NCBI GenBank assembly: GCA_020310875.1
Contig: CM035407.1
Location: 202,130,153-202,194,152 of the forward strand
Source: Ceratopteris richardii
Taxonomy: Eukaryota; Streptophyta; Polypodiopsida; Polypodiales; Pteridaceae
Length of the DNA stretch: 64,000 nucleotides
Direction of reading: 5' to 3'
The translations under genes and the position numbers were made by a program. Below the pieces are notes generated by a model. The model saw only the letters and a program-made list of their open reading frames with translations. It was not told where the DNA came from and did no database searches. Positions 31,989 to 42,638 of the stretch are shown in pieces. Within the stretch, counting starts at the first letter, position 1, and each line of letters begins with the position of its first letter.

Positions 31989-32708
31989 TGTTGACCAGAA
32001 GAGTAGTATGCCCTTGGGAGCCAAGACCCACACCACCTTGCATGCAAGCAAGAAGGAAGGCCCAAGAATGACTCTCCTTTCATCCACCCCATCCTCCATC
32101 ATGTTCAAGCCATTGGCCATCAACCCGCAGCTATGCCACATGCTTGAAAATATGGAGCAATGGGAGTCAAGGATCCTAGTCACATATGTAAAATACAAGA
32201 TAATTGCAACACTCTACTTACACACATAGGAAATGCTAGCATGCACACACACCTCACTCTCACACACTCCAAGATTAAATACACATATGTACAAAGCCTT
32301 AAGAGAAAGGAGAGTTCTGCCATTGAAAGGATTTTACATGAGAGCACGACCAAAAGCTCCCCTTTACAAGAAATAAGCCTCTATTTATAGGCTAGACACA
32401 TTCCCCCATGTGCTCTTTCTGACTAGTCAACAAGAAGCACATGCTTTCTAACTAAAATATCTTTTGAGATTTTGCAAATATTCTTTCTCTAACTACCAAA
32501 TCCCAAGAACTAAAAGCGTGGGAATGTCTTCAACGTGGGATTTTTAGATGTGTGCAAAAAGTGGCTTATTTACAAAACTTCTCTACCATAGTCTTTGGAG
32601 AAATATCAAAAAGGGCTTAAGAGGGTGTTCTTATGCGAAACTCTAGGTATATACAAAAAGAGGGTTCCTATGCACAAATGAAGATGTGTGCATACCCTAT
32701 ACTCAACA
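31989..32708 (-). repeat. Element X 5' LTR (720 bp)
   Basis: Near-identical to 30250-30962; the inner end has 7 extra bases (TGTTGACCAGAAG against TGTTGTTG). Outer boundary followed by ATCAT. Confidence 0.9.
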
Positions 32709-32713
32709 ATCAT
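32709..32713. repeat. Element X target site duplication, right copy (ATCAT)
   Basis: Matches 30245-30249. Confidence 0.85.
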
Positions 32714-33775
32714 TTTAACTCTATCAGAGTCTGTCGAACACACTATACCAGACTATCAGTATCGTGATACCGAATTACCTCAGAACCCTTTTTCCGAATA
32801 CACACTACTGTAACATTTAACAGTAGTTCAACCATCACCGAATAGCGCTCACAATCGAACAAATCGAAAACACAGAAGGACTCAACAATTTCAGACACAC
32901 GGTGTTGAAGACTAATACACACTGGAGATAACCATTACTATAGCCAAATCTCACCGTACAAGTACAGATCTCAATACTGAAGACAACACAATACAGCTCA
33001 GAATCCCAGAACACTACCACAACTACACAGACTTCTTCAACGACTGGCATAACATTCCAAGAAAGAGTACCACGATACGTGTAATTAACACAACAATCGC
33101 ATTAGGGATTCGCAAACTACTCACTCAGACAACAACCCGGCGAACTACTGGATGTCAAGAAAACTCACAACAACAGGTCTCGATAGACAATAGAACAGAA
33201 TCAAGAACCATACACTACAGTATACTCAGAATACTTGGAATTAGACAAACAACACTACAGCAACGACACAGACAGTCACCCAGTCAGACAGTCTGGTGAT
33301 TCCACGAATCGTTACCGACGCGTCTCTTTTTCATTGCTTTATATAAAGATTACAACCATCTTGTAACAACCTTTCGCTCGTGCTGAATCTAAAAAGATTC
33401 AGTTTTATACAAATGCCAATTCGGCGGCCGACTAAGACTCTGGCACGCACGGTGGACTCGAACCCGCAGGTTTTTACAAAATTAATGTTTGTCTATAATG
33501 CCTTCTAAATACATGTTTCTGGCTAATCTAAAGGTTCGGGCAATTTTCTTCTTTAAAGTTTCTAACATCTATTTAAGAGTATCCGGTTCTACTAATTGTG
33601 CATCCACTCTTACAGAACTTAATGAAATAGCTTCGGTCAGCAAAATTTCTGCCTAAGTCTGCAGAAAGGCTTCTTGTAAATAGAAGTCGTTCGATAAGGC
33701 CGCATCTCTGGAAACCTTCATCTCAGCAACTTGCTTTTCCATTCTGACTACTCTGTCTTTTTGATTGTCCAGCTG
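32714..33775 (-). other. Unclassified non-host-like sequence, possible old element remnant
   Basis: Continuation of 30056-30244 once X is removed. On the minus strand, 33482-33775 has weak coding character with a charged coiled coil (DNQKDRVVRMEKQVAEMKVS) broken by in-frame stops. Around 33340 lies GCTTTATATAAAG, a TATA-like palindrome. At 33397-33416 there is a perfect hairpin CTGAATCT-AAAA-AGATTCAG. At 33443-33472 the plus strand reads like a sequence complementary to a tRNA 3' arm (TGGCACGCACGG...CTCGAACCC). It could be inner Gypsy-3 sequence, an unrelated LTR, or a decayed pararetrovirus-like intergenic region; I cannot decide. Confidence 0.4.
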
Positions 33776-34415
33776 TGTTGGAAGCAGCCAGAGGCATAGA
33801 AGACGCGGAAGCATGTAACGACGGAGCAGGGAGCCAGTCGAATCTTTTTTCAAAGAATCATGTTTAAGAAATACTTTTCAAAAACCTCCAACAGTGATTT
33901 TTATCACTAATGTAACATATGTAACATAGAAAAACCCTTTTCTTAATTTCTAGCTCCATTTTGTGCAAGCCGAGGAGTCCTCGAGCTTGAGGAGCTTAGG
34001 TAGAACAAGCGTATCAATCTTCGTTATTTTTAGACACCGTTTACCCTTCCAAATAGCATCTAGGACCTAATTTTTAACTATGCCGATCACTAGATGTGAA
34101 ACTGGTCAAAACTAGTCTAGAAACTATAAAAAGAGCTAGAGAGCTCATTTTTGAGGTTGGATAGTGTGAGCTTAGAGTTATTTTGAGCTTGTAATAGTGT
34201 TCTTGAGCAATAGAGTTAATTTCTCACCTTCCATTGTGTCTTGCTTGTCTCTTCGTAGTGTGTGTGTATGTGTGTGTGCATCTTTGTGCTTCTCACCTTC
34301 ACTCTCACTTCATCTCACATTCATGATCTTCATATCACTCCTATCTCTTCTGCGGATTGACAATTAAGGAGGTGAAGCTTCTTAACGTGGTACTTACCAT
34401 TGTGCTAGAGCAACA
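33776..34415 (+). repeat. Gypsy-4 5' LTR (640 bp)
   Basis: Starts TGTTGGAAGCAGCC, ends GAGCAACA. TATAAA at 34125-34130. Homologous to the Gypsy-2 LTR along its length. The 3' LTR is not in the window. Confidence 0.92.
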
Positions 34416-34422
34416 CCAAATT

Positions 34423-34445
34423 TGGCGCCGTTGCCGGGGATCGAG
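34423..34445 (+). promoter_or_regulatory. Gypsy-4 primer binding site (tRNA-Asp)
   Basis: TGGCGCCGTTGCCGGGGATC, complementary to the 3' end of plant tRNA-Asp without visible mismatch, seven bases after the LTR. Confidence 0.92.
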
Positions 34446-36036
34446 TCTACGACGAATGTGTGATGGTAAGAGTATAGCAAGAAGTGGCGTTGGAAGGTAA
34501 AAATTTCAGTTTTAGTTGTCATTTTTACTTAGTTTTTAGTGTTTTTCACCTCCCCCACACTCCATCTTCATCACCGCATCATCATCTTCATCTCCAAAAA
34601 AATCAGAAAATTCACCATATCCACCCATTCTCCTCATTTCCCCTCATTTGTGCATGCGAGAGAGTGAGAGAGAGCTTTTGTGCTTGCATGTACTTTTGTT
34701 TTCTTGAGTTTTCTTGCAGGTACAGAGCTCCAGAGCATTAGGAAAGCTTGGAAAAGGTAAAATTTTCAATTTCTGTCAGAAATTTCCGACTATGTCAGAC
34801 CATCGCGATGGTTCGCCAAGTTCATAATTTGAAGAAGGCGACCACACCAGCGTGTAGAGCACACTTGCGCCTCTAGGAATCCATACTTGCATTGCAAAAA
34901 ATCATACTTTGGTGGACCATCACGACGGTCTCAGACCATCGCGATTGTGTCACACCATCACGATAGGCTCACACCATCGCGACGGCTCGGCCGGACCATC
35001 GCGACGGTCTCACGCCATCGCAACGGTTCATTTGGACCATCACAACGGTTCGCGGACCATCGCGACTGTTCGGTTGACCCCACACCATCGCGATTGGCTC
35101 ACGCCATCACGCCGACGGTGCCACGTGGCAAGCTAGACCATCATGACGGTTCACACTTCACGCCATCGCGACGACACCGTTACACCATCGCGACAACTCA
35201 AATTTTGGACCATCGCGATTGGCTCAAGCCATCGCGTCCTGACCATCGCGATTGGCTCACGCCATCGCATCTGTGACCATCGCGACTGTTCACTTTGGAC
35301 CATCACGATTGTTCACGTTGATACCCCTGAGGGCCTAAACAGTCATAACTTTTTCATCCGAAGTCCATTTTTTGAGCTTAATAACTCGTTAGAAAGCTCT
35401 TTACGAGTACGACGTGACCTCAACTGTTTTTTTCTTAAAGGATACGTCTATTTTTAGATAAGGTATTTTGAGGTTGACCTAGTTTGGGACTAGAAAGCCA
35501 GGGGGCAAGCATTGAAAAGTTGGGCAAAAGGGAAGGGACTTTAAGGATGTATATACTCAAGTGATTGATCATCCAACTGTGAATTGGTCTAATATTGAAT
35601 TTTTCCAGGTCTAGCAAGGGCAATCAAAGGCAACCAAGGCAAGGCAGTGAAGGGCATAAAGCTTGGGAAGCGCAGCTTCTTGGGCATCAGAGCAACCAGA
35701 AAAGCTGACTCGAGGTTGGAAGATTACTCAACCCCCTCAGTCAATTCTTACCTTAGGATAAACGTTAGCATTGTGGATTAAAGACGATAAGAACGCCTCA
35801 AGTTCAAGAGAATTAAATTTATCAAGTTCAAGACCAAAGTAAAGGTGTGTGACACGAAAACCTAAAGGAAAGAACATAAGTCTGACGGAACGAGAACTCA
35901 AAGTACCATAGAAAGTCGAATTCCTGACGCATACATTAAGACAAGAATCTAGAGAAATTTAAAAAGAATCAAGAAAGTAATAACAAAGAATCATTGACGA
36001 TCTGAGCATGTACTGAGTGTGCAAGGAAGAAAATTA
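34446..36036 (+). other. Gypsy-4 untranslated leader
   Basis: About 1.6 kb between primer site and gag, homologous to Gypsy-2. Apart from the CCATCGCGA array (34799-35316) and a short GAGAGAGTGAGAGAGAG run near 34660, nothing is recognised. Confidence 0.75.
34799..35316 (+). repeat. CCATCGCGA-type minisatellite in Gypsy-4 leader
   Basis: About 20 copies of the CCATCGCGA(T/C) core with the same CpG-transition variants and the same neighbouring words (TTGGCTCACG, GGCTCGGCC) as in Gypsy-2, but a different number and order of units. Confidence 0.92.
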
Positions 36037-36154
36037 ATGAACCTTAGATCGGGCAAACACATAGGTAAGTCAGACCGACGAAGCCTTAGATCATCAGAGG
36101 CAAGTGTAAGAACTACTACACGATCGTGGGCTCAACAATTGAACACTAGTTATC
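36037..36154 (+). pseudogene. Gypsy-4 gag, N-terminal fragment before Copia-3
   Basis: ATG 36037-36039 (MNLRSGKHIG), continuing as RSWAQQLNTSY up to the Copia-3 insertion; the reading resumes at 42639 with PYENSDTSESEM. Aligns with the Gypsy-1 gag start. Codons 9-12 contain AGGTAAGT (36063-36070), a consensus splice donor sequence. Confidence 0.85.
36150..36154. repeat. Copia-3 target site duplication, left copy (TTATC)
   Basis: TTATC directly before the 5' LTR, identical to 42634-42638. Confidence 0.96.
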
Positions 36155-37197
36155 TGTTGGTGCAAACCAATCACCAATTGAAGATTTGAAGACAAAGAAT
36201 GGAGATTAGAAAAATTCTAGAAACAAAGAAGGTGGACACATTCACAGGATGAATGATTTGTACACATATGTACATTAGTGAAGACATAGATCACTTAGAG
36301 TTTTGAATAGTCATAAACTTGTACATATTTGCCTATAAATATTTTGGAAAAATGTCAGGGAAATAGAGAAGACAAGGAGAGACTATGTATAAGCATAGGA
36401 ATAGAGAAATGAGATGTAGTAAGTGTCATTAGACACATGAGAAGTGAGTTGAAGTCTCTCTCTCATTCAGTTGTAGTCTTCTTCAGAAATGACAGAATTT
36501 TTGCAGCCGAAGTTTTTGAGTTTTCTCCTTGTGTAGTAAATCTTTTGTGAATTCCTTTTGCAGATGTCTAAGTCCATAGTTAATCAATCTATGGCTAGAG
36601 TTTGAGAGTCTAATTGTGATCAGGCTAAGAGAATTGTGTATAGGAACATTTACATGTGAGAAAGTACTCACTGGTTCCTGAAACAGGCACAAATTTTGAT
36701 CTTAATGATTTGATCATTTCTCACTCCACAGTTTAAAGTTTTGTGCAAGTAAGCACTTAATCTTTAAGTTGGAAGGTAAGCTACTCGTGGCTAAAAGCAT
36801 TTGCTTAAACGGGTTCTATACTGAGAGAATTAAAGTTAAGAAGTTAAGGGTGTCCAAATCGACTTCTCAGAAGTGCAGATTTAGACATAGCTGACTTGGT
36901 AAGTAGATTTCTCAAGATCTACTGAATCTTTTAGAGTGATTTGACTTGGAGAAGATGCGCAATCTTTAGACGACATCTTGTGCAAAGTTTCATAAAAACC
37001 TTTACACATTTACTCAGTCAATGAGCAAGATTTATGCAGCAGACTTTCTGAGTAATTTCCTCCTTCACAGTTTAGTCAAGAAATTGATATTTGGTCATTG
37101 ATCTCTTAAATTGGAGAAGGTTTTTACTTACTCTTGATATAGAGGTGTTCTAAATTCAAGAGTAGGTTGTTCTTTTGGAGATTAACACTCTCCATCA
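36155..37197 (+). repeat. Copia-3 5' LTR (1043 bp)
   Basis: Starts TGTTGGTGCA, ends CTCTCCATCA. Conserved U3 motif TGTACACATATGTACA at 36259-36274, TATAAATA at 36334-36341, 60 bases further. Confidence 0.97.
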
Positions 37198-37198
37198 G

Positions 37199-37210
37199 TG
37201 GTATCAGAGC
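37199..37210 (+). promoter_or_regulatory. Copia-3 primer binding site (tRNA-iMet)
   Basis: TGGTATCAGAGC one base after the 5' LTR. Confidence 0.96.
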
Positions 37211-37420
37211 AAGAAGCATCAGAATTGAAGAAAAGGAGGATCCCGACTACTGCAGCTACAAAGAATTTGACATCTGAAGATTCAAAGGGTGAAAGCTTGC
37301 AAGGAAAGCTTGAGAAGGAGATCATACGACATCAAGGAAGTCAAAAGGAGTATCATTCGAAGTAAAGGTAACCTTATACTTTATAAAGGTTAAAGAATTC
37401 AATATACAGGTGAAGGAAGG

Positions 37421-40400
37421 ATCGGAGATTCTCTTCAAATAGAGAAGTTGGATAGAGAGAAGTATCCTGCATGGTCAATGAGGATGGAAGCTCATCTAAT
37501 GAGCAAAGATTTGATATCTTACATTACAGGTGAAGAAGAAAAACCACAATTCAGAGATCCTAGTGTTCCAACTAGGGAAGAATTAACAGATTTGAAGAGT
37601 TGGATGAAGAAAGATACTCAAGCTAGGAGTATCATTTATATGGCAGTCAATGATTACTTGTTACCTCACATTAGAGGTCTTGAAAGTGCAAGTGATATAT
37701 GGAATGCTTTGGAAGAGCATTTCCAAAACACCACAAACTCAAGGAAGGCATCTTTATGGGCAGAATTTACAACCTTCAAGAAGAAGGCCTCTCAATCCAT
37801 TTCAGACTATGTAACAAGGATGAAAGACATTGCAGATGCATTAGGAGCTGTTGATGAAGATATTGAGGAGGATAAATTGGTAAGGCAAATCCTTACAGGT
37901 TTGAGAGGTGATGACAAATGGAAGCCATTCATTTTGTCTACAGAATTATCACTTGATCATTTCACTCGTGATTTAAATCAGTTGCTAGGTCATATGCTAA
38001 CATTTGAGCAAGATGTTAAAGGAGATGGTGACAAAAGTACAGGTCATGCAATGTACTCAAAGGACAAGAAGAAAGCTAACAAAGGAAAGCAACAATCAGG
38101 TGAAGATGAAGGTACAACTAGTCAAGCCAACTTCCTAAGAGGTAGAGGAGGTGGCAAAGGTAGAGGAAGAGGCAGGAAGAACAAAGATGGAGCCAAAGCT
38201 TGCTGGATCTGTGGTAAGACAAATCATTTAGCTAATGATTGTTGGCATAATAATCAAAGTAATGGAGGATACAATCAAAACTATAATTCGAGAGGAAGAG
38301 GTGGCAGAAATCAAAGAGGTAATTTCAGAGGCAGAGGTAGTAGGGGTTACTTTGGAAGAAATGCAGGTAGAGGTTTCCAAAGTCAACAATATAACAATAC
38401 CTACTACAATTATGCTTCATATCAAAAGGAAGATTCAACATTGATAATGAATGCAACTTGTGAAAGGCAGAATGAAGATCAAAGAGTCTTCTACATTGAT
38501 TCAGGGTGTAGCAATCACCTGAGTGGTAATATAGCTTTGATGACTGATTTGGAGAATAAGGTATCTAATCATGTTCTTCAAACAGGTGACAACACAAAGC
38601 ACAATGTGAAGTCAATTGGATCAGTGAAGGCCAAGGATGGTAGCACCTTATTGAGTAAGGTCTTGTATGTTCCTACAATTCCTAAGAATTTGATAAGTGT
38701 AGGACAAATTGTGGAAAAAGGTTATGAAGTAAGGTTCACTAATGAAGGAGTGTTTGTGGAAGACCCTAGCAATGGGTATAAACAAATTGTTTCAGTGAAG
38801 AAAGAAGGAAGATTGTTCACATTGAAGATTCAAGGTAATGTTGGTCATGCCTTGTTCACCTCTGGAGGACATAAGATCTCTGAGTTAGATCTTTGGCACA
38901 AGAGACTTGGACATTTCAATGAAAGAGGTATTAAAGACATGATTAATAATGGTTCAGTGCTTGGATTGCCTAATGTTGCAGGTCAACATATGACATACAG
39001 ATGTGAGGCATGTCAATTAGGTAAGGCTCATAAGCAACCCTATTCTAAGCATGGGTTTATGTATTCAGAGAAACTTGAGTTGGTACACATAGATGTGTGG
39101 GGACCATCAAAGGACTTCAGTATCAATGGCTCAAGGTATTATGTGATTTATGTTGATGATGCTACCAGATGGATCACTATCTATGTGATCAAAGATAAGT
39201 CAGAAGTATTCAATACTTTCAAACATTAGCATATGTATGCAGAGAGAATTACAGGACATAAGTTGAAAAGACTAAGGTCAGATGGAGGGGGAGAGTATTT
39301 CTCTAATGAGTTCAGTGATTACTTGTGGAATGTAGGTATAAAAAGAGAGGTTACTTGCAGGTACTCTCCTCAACAAAATGGTGTAGCAGAAAGGAGGAAT
39401 AGGACTCTTGTTGAGTTTGCAAGGTCCATGATGAAGGAGAAAAATTGCCCAAATTATTTGTGGGCTGAGGCTGTAAACACAGCTACTTATTTGGTCAATA
39501 GGCTACCTTGTAAAGCTTTGCAGGGAATCACACCTTATGAGGTATGGTGGGGTAAGAGACCTACACTAGACCATTGCAAAGTATTTGGATGTTTGGCCTA
39601 TGCATATGTGCCATCACAATTAAGGCACAAATTGGAACCTAAAGCTGAAAAATATGTGTTTATTGGTTATGATGATAAGCAGATGGGATACAGGTTGTGG
39701 AATCCATCCACAAAACATTTTCTTGTATCAAAAGATGTTACATTTGATGAGCAAGGTACTTGGTATGCAGGTACTATCAATATTAATACAGATGATGAAG
39801 AAATTGTGAGCCAAAGGAAAGGTAAATCAAAGGTTCAGATATTTGATGAGCAAGAGAATAATGAAGTGCAGGTTGAAGTGGAAGAAACACCAAGATTTGA
39901 TCCTGAATATGAAGAACCAGAAACCTCAAGAAGTGGAGAACTTAGGAGGTCTACAAGGAACAAATGGCAACCTACAAGGTATAGCTATGATACTTCAGTT
40001 TTGGCTACCAAAGATTATGCTTACATGATTAAAGCAGATGAAGACCCTCTACATATGAAGAGGCAAAAGGTAAAGAAAATTGGGAGAAAGCTATGCAGGA
40101 TGAATATGATGCATTGATGGAGAATCAAACATGGGATTCGGTTCCAAAGCCAAATAGTCAGAAGATCATTGGATGTAAGTGGGTTTATAAGACAAAAAGA
40201 TTTGCAGATGGAAGTGTGTCTAGGTACAAAGCTAGACTTGTTGTCAAAGGGTTTGCTCAGACATATGGTGTTGACTATGATGAGACTTATAGTCCTGTGG
40301 CAAAGATGACAACCATCAGGACACTTATAGCAATTGCTGCATGCAAAGGTTGGAAATTGTGTCAATTAGATGTGAAGAATGCTTTTTTGAATGGTTACAT

Positions 40401-41581
40401 TTCAGATGAAGTTTTCATGGAGCAACCTCAAGGATTCAGAGATAGAAGATATCCAGATTATGTGTGTAAGCTCAAGAGAGCTTTATATGGCTTGAAGCAG
40501 GCCCCAAGGGCATGGAACTATAAATTAGTAAAGTTCCTAAAAGAACTTGGATTTCAAGTATCAAAAGCAGATAGTAGCTTGCTTGTCAAAGCAAGTGATG
40601 ATGGGTTTATTTACATGTGCATATATGTTGATGATATAATACTTACAGGTACAGATGAGAAAGGCATTCAAAGTTTAAAGAAGCAAATGGAGAAAGAATT
40701 CAAAATCAGTGATTTGGGAGACTTGTCATACTTCTTGGGCATGGAGATTTCATACACTCAACATGGAGTGTATGTGACTCAAGAAAGGTATTTGAGAAAC
40801 TTGTTAATCAAGTTTAAAATGGATGATTGCAGGGTAGCACCTACTCCAATGGAGGTGAATCACAAATTAAGCAGATTTGGAGGTGAAGAGTTCAAGGACA
40901 TGAAGCAATATCAGAGTTTGGCTGGTAGTCTTATCTATGCTACATTAACTAGACCTGATTTATCATATGCAGTTGGGGTATTATCTCAATTCATGCATTG
41001 TTCTAGGAAAGAGCATTGGATTGCAGGTCAAAGAGTGTTGAGGTACATTAAGGGTACACTCAAAGAAGGTTTGTATTATGGTTTTACATCAGATACAAAT
41101 ATCAAGATCTATAGTGATGCAGATTGGGCAGGTAATCCAGATGATAGAAGGTCAACCTATGGATACATGTGTTATGTGGGAGATAAGTTAATCTCCTGGT
41201 GCTCAAAGAAGCAACATACAGTTGCTTTGTCATCTACAGAAGCAGAGTACAAAGGCATGGTTGAAGCTACAAAAGAAGTGATATGGCTTAAGAATGAAGA
41301 GTTTTGACACTATACAGAGCATACCTATCATTTATGGTGATAACATGAGTTCATTATATCTAGCTGCTAATCCTGTTTTTCATGCTAGGACCAAACACAT
41401 TGAGATACAGTATCACTTTCTAAGAGAGAAAGTGATGGATAAGGAGATTGAAGTCATACATACTTCAACAAAAGATCAGATAGCTGATATGCTTACAAAG
41501 AGCTTGGATGGACCAAAGTTACAGAAGTTTAAAGACATGGCAGGCATAAAGAAGGTTAGAGAAACCTCAATTGATGATTGA
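37421..41581 (+). pseudogene. Copia-3 gag-pol, inactivated
   Basis: Order: UBN2-type gag, knuckle CWICGKTNHLANDC (about 38200), RG-rich linker, protease DSGCSNH (about 38500), integrase zinc region and core, RT (YVDDIIL near 40627), RNase H (SDADWAG near 41115), ending SIDD at 41578. Lesions seen against Copia-2: the expected start ATG reads ATC at 37421; a nonsense TAG at 39227-39229 replaces a tyrosine codon in the integrase core; a one-base deletion lies near 40048; a deletion of about five bases lies near 41292. Unlike Copia-2 there is no stop between protease and integrase. Non-functional. Confidence 0.93.
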
Positions 41582-41589
41582 GGGGGAGC
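41580..41589 (+). promoter_or_regulatory. Copia-3 polypurine tract
   Basis: GAGGGGGAGC directly before the 3' LTR, overlapping the pol stop region, as in Copia-2. Confidence 0.94.
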
Positions 41590-42633
41590 TGTTGGTGCAG
41601 ACCAACCACCAATTGAAGATTTGAAGACAAAGAATGGAGATTAGAACAATTCTAGAAACAAAGAAGGTGGACACATTCACAGGATGAATGATTTGTACAC
41701 ATATGTACATTAGTGAAGACATAGATCACTTAGAGTTTTGAATAGTCATAAACTTGTACATATTTGCCTATAAATATTTTGGAAAAATGTCGGGGAAATA
41801 GAGAAGACAAGGAGAGACTATGTATGAGCATAGGAATAGAGAAATGAGATGTAGTAAGTGTCATTAGACACATGAGAAGTGAGTTGAAGTCTCTCTCTCA
41901 TTCAGTTGTAGTCTTCTTCAGAAATGACAGAATTTTTGCGCCCGAAGTTTCTGAGTTTTCTCCTTGTGTAGTAAATCTTTTGTGAATTCCTTTTGGAGAT
42001 GTCTAAGTCCATAGTTAATCAATCTATGGCTAGAGTTTGAGAGTCTAATTGTGATCAGGCTAAGAGAATTGTGTATAGGAACATTTACATGTGAGAAAGT
42101 ACTCACTGGTTCTTGAAACAGGCGCAAATTTTGATCTTAATGATTTGATCATTTCTCACTCCACAGTTTAAAGTTTTGTGCAAGTAAGCACTTAATCTTT
42201 AAGTTGGAAGGTAAGCTACTCGTGGCTAAAAGCATTTGCTTAAACAGGTTCTATACTGAGAGAATTAAAAGTTAAGAAGTTAAGGGTGTCCAAATCGACT
42301 TCTCAGAAGTGCAGATTTAGACATAGCTGACTTGGTAAGTAGATTTCTCAAGATCTACTGAATCTTTTGGAGTGATTTGACTTGGAGAAGATGCGCAATC
42401 TTTAGGCGACATCTTGTGCAAAGTTTCATAAAAAACTTTACACATTTACTCAATCAATGAGCAAGATTTATGCAGCAGACTTTCTGAGTAATTTCCTCCT
42501 TCACAGTTTAGTCAAGAAATTGATATTTGGTCATTGATCTCTTAAATTGGAGAAGGTTTTGACTTACTCTTAATATAGAGGTGTTCTAAATTCAAGAGTA
42601 GGTTGTTCTTTTGGAGATTAACACTCTCCATCA
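41590..42633 (+). repeat. Copia-3 3' LTR (1044 bp)
   Basis: Pairs with 36155-37197. TATAAATA at 41769-41776. Confidence 0.97.
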
Positions 42634-42638
42634 TTATC
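42634..42638. repeat. Copia-3 target site duplication, right copy (TTATC)
   Basis: Identical to 36150-36154. Confidence 0.96.

Larger units (their letters stand above)
30250..32708 (-). mobile_element. Element X, short non-coding LTR retrotransposon (2459 bp)
   Basis: Two direct LTRs of about 715 bp, TG...CA ends, ATCAT target duplication, and a minus-strand polypurine tract next to the 3' LTR, around only 1.03 kb of internal sequence without a coding region. It must rely on another element's proteins (TRIM/LARD-like in organisation, intermediate in size). The stretch before its polypurine tract resembles that of Carrier-1, suggesting a related autonomous partner. I could not identify the primer site. 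The LTRs differ by roughly 12 substitutions plus a short indel at the inner end. Confidence 0.88.
36155..42633 (+). mobile_element. Copia-3, complete Ty1/copia element (6479 bp)
   Basis: Two LTRs, tRNA-Met primer site, gag-pol, polypurine tract and a perfect TTATC duplication, inserted into Gypsy-4 gag. LTRs differ by about 18 substitutions and one single-base indel in about 1043 positions (1.7% by eye), so it is older than Copia-2. The coding region carries several lesions. Confidence 0.97.

Noticed and set aside
31131-32229. Several ORFs of 60-118 codons in and around element X
   Set aside because: No shared domain, not conserved between the two LTR copies beyond nucleotide identity, and X otherwise looks non-coding.
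33443-33475. Possible tRNA gene on the minus strand (T-arm-like GGGTTCGAGTCC and a CCA-like end)
   Set aside because: No anticodon or D arm upstream, and the T stem pairs poorly. More like a primer-site or degenerate tRNA-derived word.
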